Source: Psilocybe azurescens (taxonomy: Eukaryota; Basidiomycota; Agaricomycetes; Agaricales; Agrocybaceae). From it: DNA of 64,000 nucleotides. Shown here piece after piece: positions 59,216-64,000 of this stretch. A program made the translations under genes and the position numbers. The notes under the pieces are model-generated. The model was not told the origin of the DNA, made no database searches, and was given only the letters and a program-made list of their open reading frames with translations. Numbering within the stretch: the first letter of the stretch is position 1; every line of letters starts with the position of its first letter. The stretch covers positions 1-64,000 of the forward strand of contig JAJIRX010000244.1 in assembly GCA_023853785.1 (NCBI GenBank). Reading direction: 5' to 3'.

Positions 59216-59976
59216 GTGAATGATTCACGTGATTGATGGTCATCCGGAAAGTACGTCGCTGCCAACAGAAGGGTTGAGTCGCTCCGACGTTTCTTACAAC
59301 ATACAATCTATTCATATCTTCAAACCCGCCGAGAGAGCTGTTCTGCCTCGAGTAGTAGCTCTCGACCTACCGCAACGCTGCTTCTGGCACCGTGCACGCG
59401 CACGCGCTTTCGCTCTGTCCGAGCAACGTTAGAGACGGGACAATTTGGTGTTAGGGGGCGTGCACCGTCGTCGTATGTCTTCTTTCGCATCTTGTGCTTT
59501 AGTCGCTAGCAGTGGAAGTAGCGTGCGTGCGTGTTGTGCTCTGCGTATGACTTGAGAGGAAGAAGAGGTGAGAGTGTTAATCAGTCCTGGAGCCTCAATC
59601 CCCCGTTCATTCGCAGCTGTCGTTTCCCCGGCAAAACTTTGCTGGAGATGAGATGCAATGCGGAGTGTGATGCGTTGAGACATCATGGCGTTGACGCTCT
59701 GATATTCCTTCTTTCTTCTGGTCCGTTATGCGATCTGCATTTATAGCATGCTATGTCGCACATTCATCTTATTTCCACTCTCCCATTGATAATCTATAGG
59801 AGAGACAAACTCGGGATCTGAGAACAGATATTGTTCCTGTCATTCCATTTCCCTCAACCTATTGCTTCCTTGCTTTCCTTTCCTTCCGGAATGTTCTTCC
59901 TTACATCATCACACTATGCATTATTGCCATCTGCGCTGACATTCATCCACACATCTATTCCTTTCTTTCGAGCAGG

Positions 59977-62529
59977 ATGGGTACGAGTACGATTCCGAGC
60001 CTGTGCACCCCTTCTACCCCTCCTGCTGTAGCAGGCCAAACCCGGACCGAAGAACCAACTCCAATTTCGGGGTCTCGAAAATCGACATTGACTGACATGA
60101 CGAGGGGCGAGGGAGACGGCGGGACGCTCGATGGATTAGGTCGGGAAATTGTCCGTGGTGGATATGGTGCGATACCCAACCACGGTCGGGGTCGAGGTCG
60201 AGGTGGTAGAGGAGCAAGAGGGGAAGGCAGCGATACAGACCCTAGTGCTGGTGCTGCCCGATCCAATGTCTCTGGAAGCGCAGACAGCCCGGCCCCTGGA
60301 ACGTCACGACCAGCTTCGACTCCGACACCCCGCCACGGCTGGAGGATGCCTGAAATTACGCGTACGCGTCCAACGCACTGTAAGTATAAATCCCAGCTGC
60401 TATGTATATATGCGTGTTTTGATTTTGAATCGCTCGCTCGTGTTGGATACCCATCTCCCGCTCCCGTTTTGACGATTTGATCCTTCTATTTGTCGTACCC
60501 TACCACAGGAAACGATTGCTGTTGGACTATATATGCGCATGCGACCCTGCCCCGCCAGTCCTTGCTCTCCCTCTCGTAAGTCACACCCTCATCCTCACTC
60601 TCATTTCCGTCCCATTCCGATCTCATTCCAATTTTTGCCCATCCCTCACTATGTACACGCACATATTCGCGCATATACTCACTAATGCTCATCGACATCC
60701 ATCCACTCCGCATATATACACCTCTCCGCAACGCTTACCCTTTCTTATTCATTTTTTAACCTTCGTTCCTATCCCATTCCCATTTTCGCTCGTCAACGCT
60801 CATATATAATCACTACCATCCACCTACCACGCTGGCATTTTTCTTCCTCCCTTCCGCGCTTGGTTTGCTTAATGATTTACATACATACTGACATATTCTT
60901 ATTTCTACAGCATAACCACGCTGAGCTCCGGGGCCGCATAGCAGCTTTCCAATCTGCCCTCTTCGAGTCTCCGTCGTCATCGCAGAAGCACAACCACGCG
61001 CAGCCTATGACATCCGCCCCGCTCCCGCCCCCGCCACCAAGACTGCTACTGATGTTCTGAATCTGAATAAGTTGCCCGAGCACTTCGATGTCGATGTTGA
61101 TGTTCAAGGTGTCGTCGATCCCAATCCTACGGAAACGATGTCAATGGCAGCGCCGCGGGCTCCAGGACCATCTACTACGATTTCGACTTCTACTTCGAGT
61201 GGCGTAAACCAGAACAGAGCCCCCATCGAGACCAGAAATGACCAGGCAAAGGACAAGGGCGCGAACAAGGGCAAAGGGAATGAGAATGGTAAAAAGGGAA
61301 ATCGAGGACGAGCACCTGCTGTGATATCCCCCTCCGTCGAAGGACTTGACTGGAGCATTGTCATCGACCCGCGCAGGATGCACATGACATTGGGGGTGAT
61401 GGCCCTCAGTCTCGATCCTCTAGGGAATGAGGATGGGGGCGGAGGTGGAGGTGACAACGGGACCAGGAACAAGCGAGGAAAGGGGAAGGGGAAGGGGAAG
61501 GACAGTACCCCGATGCCTGGGCTTGTACCTAACTTTACCCCTGATCGGGTGGGGGCGGAGTTTTCGGGCAGTGTTTTAGAGGGTAGACTGTCTGGGGTGA
61601 TGAGTGCGGGTGCGGGTGGTGGAGGGGTGGATGTGAAGGGTGGAGGCGGCGGGGTGGAAACCAACCGACGACAGGAAAAAGAGAAGGAGAGGGTGGGCGC
61701 TGGAGTGCTGTACATCTGCCCGCGGGATGTGAAAGCACAGGCGGGGGCGGGGGTTAAGTCCATATCGGAGGAAGAAAGGGAACACGATGAAGATGGAGAA
61801 CGACGAGAGTTGATGGAAATTTGCTGTACGTCCGCTCTACAATGATCCACGTCTTGCCAGTTAAGATTTCGTCGAGGAACTTACTGACGTTTTGACTTTT
61901 GTTCCCTTTTCGATTCTCGGTTTTTTATCTATGCGTATTTCCGAACACCTCGAACATCTAACATCGAACTTGAAAAAATACAGCGCTCGTCAACACAACA
62001 TTCAAAGAAACGGGATATCTCACAGACACCCGTCCGCTGAAGGTAACTCTCGTACCTCCTCTCCCTTCGCAATTCTTTTATTCATCGAATCATGTACCCC
62101 GCAAAGCTTCATTGCACCATCTTAAACGCGAGCCATCGAAAGCCAAGCAGACGGACCTTGTTTTGTTATACGGATATTTTGGAGTCGCGCGATGCGATGA
62201 GGGTGTTGGGGGCCGGCGATACGGATGTGCACATACTACAGACTGTAGGCATTAGCTCCTCGGCGTCTCTGCGAGAGCCGTCTGCAGCTGCATTGGCACA
62301 GGATGGGGCAGGAGCAAGGGATGGCCGGGATCTTGGACATCCGGGCGGAAAATTGGACAGTCTGCAGAAAAAATTACTTACGCTTAAATACCGACGCCCT
62401 GTACAAGTCCCACTTCCTATCGGCATTAACCTGGGCGCCTACCGCGTCGACGAAATTCAGCTCTGGGAAATGGGCAGCTGGGGCACGGATGATGAGTATG
62501 TTGGTTGTGGGGGCGTTGTTCTGGAGTAG
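59977..62529 (+). CDS. AKAP7/ASCC1-like 2H phosphoesterase, copy with both catalytic motifs
   Basis: Exons: 59977-60379, micro-exon 60559-60575 (17 nt), 60911-61825, 61984-62042 and 62107-62529. All introns are GT-AG. The micro-exon joins PTH to FLALPL and then HNHAELRGRIAAFQ, a block typical of the domain's start. Motif 1 is HMTLGVM (61381-61401) and motif 2 is HCTILNA (62110-62130), giving both HxT pairs of the 2H fold. The end is VDEIQLWEMGSW...YVGCGGV. The N-terminus is Arg/Gly-rich (GRGRGRGGRGARG). One missing C near 61018 explains the only frame change. The central block SLLSSLKPRI...VMGVLK of copy A is deleted, so folding may be compromised. Substrate unknown; family members act on RNA ends. 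Confidence 0.8.
60559..60575 (+). other. 17-nt micro-exon of the 2H phosphoesterase gene
   Basis: TCCTTGCTCTCCCTCTC lies between CGCCAG and GTAAGT. With one base from exon 1 it encodes FLALPL. Skipping it would shift the frame. The paired copy keeps the micro-exon but has lost its donor (ATAAGA). Confidence 0.75.
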
Positions 62530-62937
62530 AATGTGCCTCAGCATACCACCACCACATTGTAGCATAGATATCCTGCCAATGTTCAGACTGCATAGCTTCT
62601 GAATTTGCAGTGCGTCTGCAGTGTCCACGGGCAGAGATGATAATATAGATGACTATATATTGATCACTGTTACAAAGCAAAGTACATGTTCCGGGTGAGG
62701 AAGACTGGAGAAGCACCCCGAATTTGTGACCACGGAAATTGTTGATATTAAAAAGACAAACGGATAATCAATGTCGAATCTTGTGCGTATACTCAAGGCC
62801 TGGTGCTTGCAAGAAATCCGAGAAGCATACAGCAGAGTTCATCGACATCCATACCAAGTTTCGTACTTCGAGTCCTTCGGAACGCTGCTATTTCGAGCAA
62901 AAGTGTCCATTGCCCGACACCAAGAACTAAATCATAT

Positions 62938-63924
62938 TCAAAACGTCGTCTGACTGTGATTACCACTAGGGTACGGATTGTCTGACAGAGAATCAGGACC
63001 GTATATCGGATCAGGATACTGGACGCTATTTACTGAAGCCGTTAATGACGCCAGGACCGGGTTCATTGTCTCGGCCAAGGGCGGTGCAATCTCCACCATC
63101 TCAATCTTATCCTCCTTCAATAACGAAAGCGAACTCATAGGCGACCGCTGATTCGGAGGCTTGCCATGCTCCATGATGTCAATAGTAGAATTTAACGACT
63201 GGAAGAAATCAATACGCGTCGCCGACGTCTGCTGTTCAGGCGATGCCGTGAGACATGATGAGTCCGGACTTGAGTATGCTTCGAGTGAATGTGAATGGAC
63301 CTTCTCCGGTGTCCGTGTGTCGATGGAAATGGCCGTGCTGGAAGAAGCGGCTATCGACGAGTCGGTACGCGGACCCATCTCATAATTTGCAGAGTAAGAA
63401 GGAAGCGAACCATGCGTAGCTGTAGAGATAGAGGGCCGCACTGCAGGGTTCCCTGGGAAATACCTCGAAATCGGCAATGGCAGGTGGTTCATTAGTGACA
63501 TTCCAACTGTTAGAGTTGTAGGTGTCACCGGCTCCACAGACGCAGGACGCCACTTCTCCCACCAAATCCGCGTGAACAGTGAAGCCTCCGAGTCCTTACA
63601 GTTCGTGTCGTGTTTTCCCTCCAGGAACGACCACCATTCCGCCGAGAACCTTTGGACGCTTCCAAAGCGATCTCTGCCGTTAAGTTTGCGTCTACTACCA
63701 GCGTCTTCGCTTTCGAAGGTGTTGTTCTTATACACGAGCATGACCGACATAGTCGCCTCCAGTGCAGCCACAGCCGCCTCGTCCATACACGGTCCACGCT
63801 GCAGCAGCAGCGCATTAAGCCGCCTGACATATATCGCCGTGAGGTACAGAAGGTATACCGGGTTGACAGGTTGACGATGCCTCGTAGACTGAGAGGTACT
63901 CAGAGACGAGGATATTTGGGCCAT
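62938..63924 (-). CDS. hypothetical protein, 328 aa, single exon
   Basis: An uninterrupted frame from the ATG at 63924 to the stop at 62938. It begins MAQISSSLSTSQSTRHRQ and has a helical region with hydrophobic content (VYLLYLTAIYVRRLNALLLQ, residues ~23-42, too polar for a membrane span). Next come a Trp-rich block (AEWWSFLEGKHD and IWWEKWRPA, residues ~95-130) and a long Ser/Thr/Pro-rich, likely disordered C-terminus. I do not recognise a family. Its length without stops in this frame-broken window makes it the most secure ordinary gene here. It is divergent from copy B of the duplication. Confidence 0.65.
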   Translation of the reverse strand: MAQISSSLSTSQSTRHRQPVNPVYLLYLTAIYVRRLNALLLQRGPCMDEAAVAALEATMSVMLVYKNNTFESEDAGSRRKLNGRDRFGSVQRFSAEWWSFLEGKHDTNCKDSEASLFTRIWWEKWRPASVEPVTPTTLTVGMSLMNHLPLPISRYFPGNPAVRPSISTATHGSLPSYSANYEMGPRTDSSIAASSSTAISIDTRTPEKVHSHSLEAYSSPDSSCLTASPEQQTSATRIDFFQSLNSTIDIMEHGKPPNQRSPMSSLSLLKEDKIEMVEIAPPLAETMNPVLASLTASVNSVQYPDPIYGPDSLSDNPYPSGNHSQTTF

Positions 63925-64000
63925 AATATTTTGAATATCTTGATCGCTTTGGCGCGATCATTGTCAGAGTATTTCGAGAGATTGAGGGTTGTCATAATAC

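Larger units (their letters stand above)
59216..62717 (+). repeat. segmental duplication, copy B (partner at 19528-23765)
   Basis: Begins ATTCACGTGATTGATGG and ends TTCCGGGTGAGGAAGA, as in copy A. It lacks about 0.5 kb in the middle relative to copy A and has an extra ~40-bp piece near 62355-62395. Confidence 0.85.

Noticed and set aside
61104..61850. 248-aa minus-strand frame
   Set aside because: Shadow of the phosphoesterase exon on the plus strand, which carries the catalytic motif.

Overview
The window looks like nuclear DNA of a mushroom-forming basidiomycete (Agaricomycetes). Coding regions are cut by many 48-70 nt GT-AG introns with GTAAGT-type donors. The gene and transposon families are ones I know mainly from agaricomycete genomes: a FunK1 fungal-type kinase, an Spt5-like KOW protein, a Tnp2-type transposase, a KDZ (Kyakuja-Dileera-Zisupton) transposon, a Plavaka/CxC2-type remnant, Ty1/copia elements and a class I terpene synthase. 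No rRNA, tRNA, CRISPR or bacterial-style operon was seen.

Layout: 0-6 kb holds an unidentified two-exon gene, an Spt5-like gene and a coiled-coil RING protein. 6-9.9 kb is a Tnp2-type transposase gene. 10.4-13.5 kb has two small well-formed multi-exon genes. 14.0-18.7 kb is a complete copia element (minus strand) with identical 208-bp LTRs. 19.5-23.8 kb and 59.2-62.7 kb are diverged copies of one segment carrying an AKAP7/ASCC1-like 2H phosphoesterase gene with a 17-nt micro-exon; the first copy is a pseudogene and the second has an internal deletion. 25.9-30.2 kb is a small-GTPase-like gene interrupted by about 2.5 kb of ~70-bp intron-like tandem repeats. 30.9-41.8 kb is a KDZ transposon with ~740-bp terminal inverted repeats, a 5-bp target duplication and a hAT-like MITE in one arm. 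44-47 kb has a terpene synthase and a PD-(D/E)XK-like gene split by a MITE. 47.2-49.3 kb is a CACTA-like insertion. 49.5-58.0 kb is a FunK1 kinase gene split inside its kinase domain by a very young copia element (50.07-55.56 kb). The right edge has an unidentified 328-aa protein.

The strongest candidate for something undescribed is the array at 27.3-29.8 kb. At 36 successive boundaries an AG acceptor is followed by exactly 3 nt (9 nt once), then a donor-like hexamer. All trinucleotides are sense codons. The flanking exons are in the same strand and phase, so the reading frame survives whether the micro-exons are included or skipped.

A caution applies to the whole window. Nearly every frame break I resolved, including those in the two copia elements with (near-)identical LTRs, is repaired by one extra base, almost always in a homopolymer. 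Systematic homopolymer under-calling in the assembly is therefore likely, and several apparent pseudogenes may be intact.
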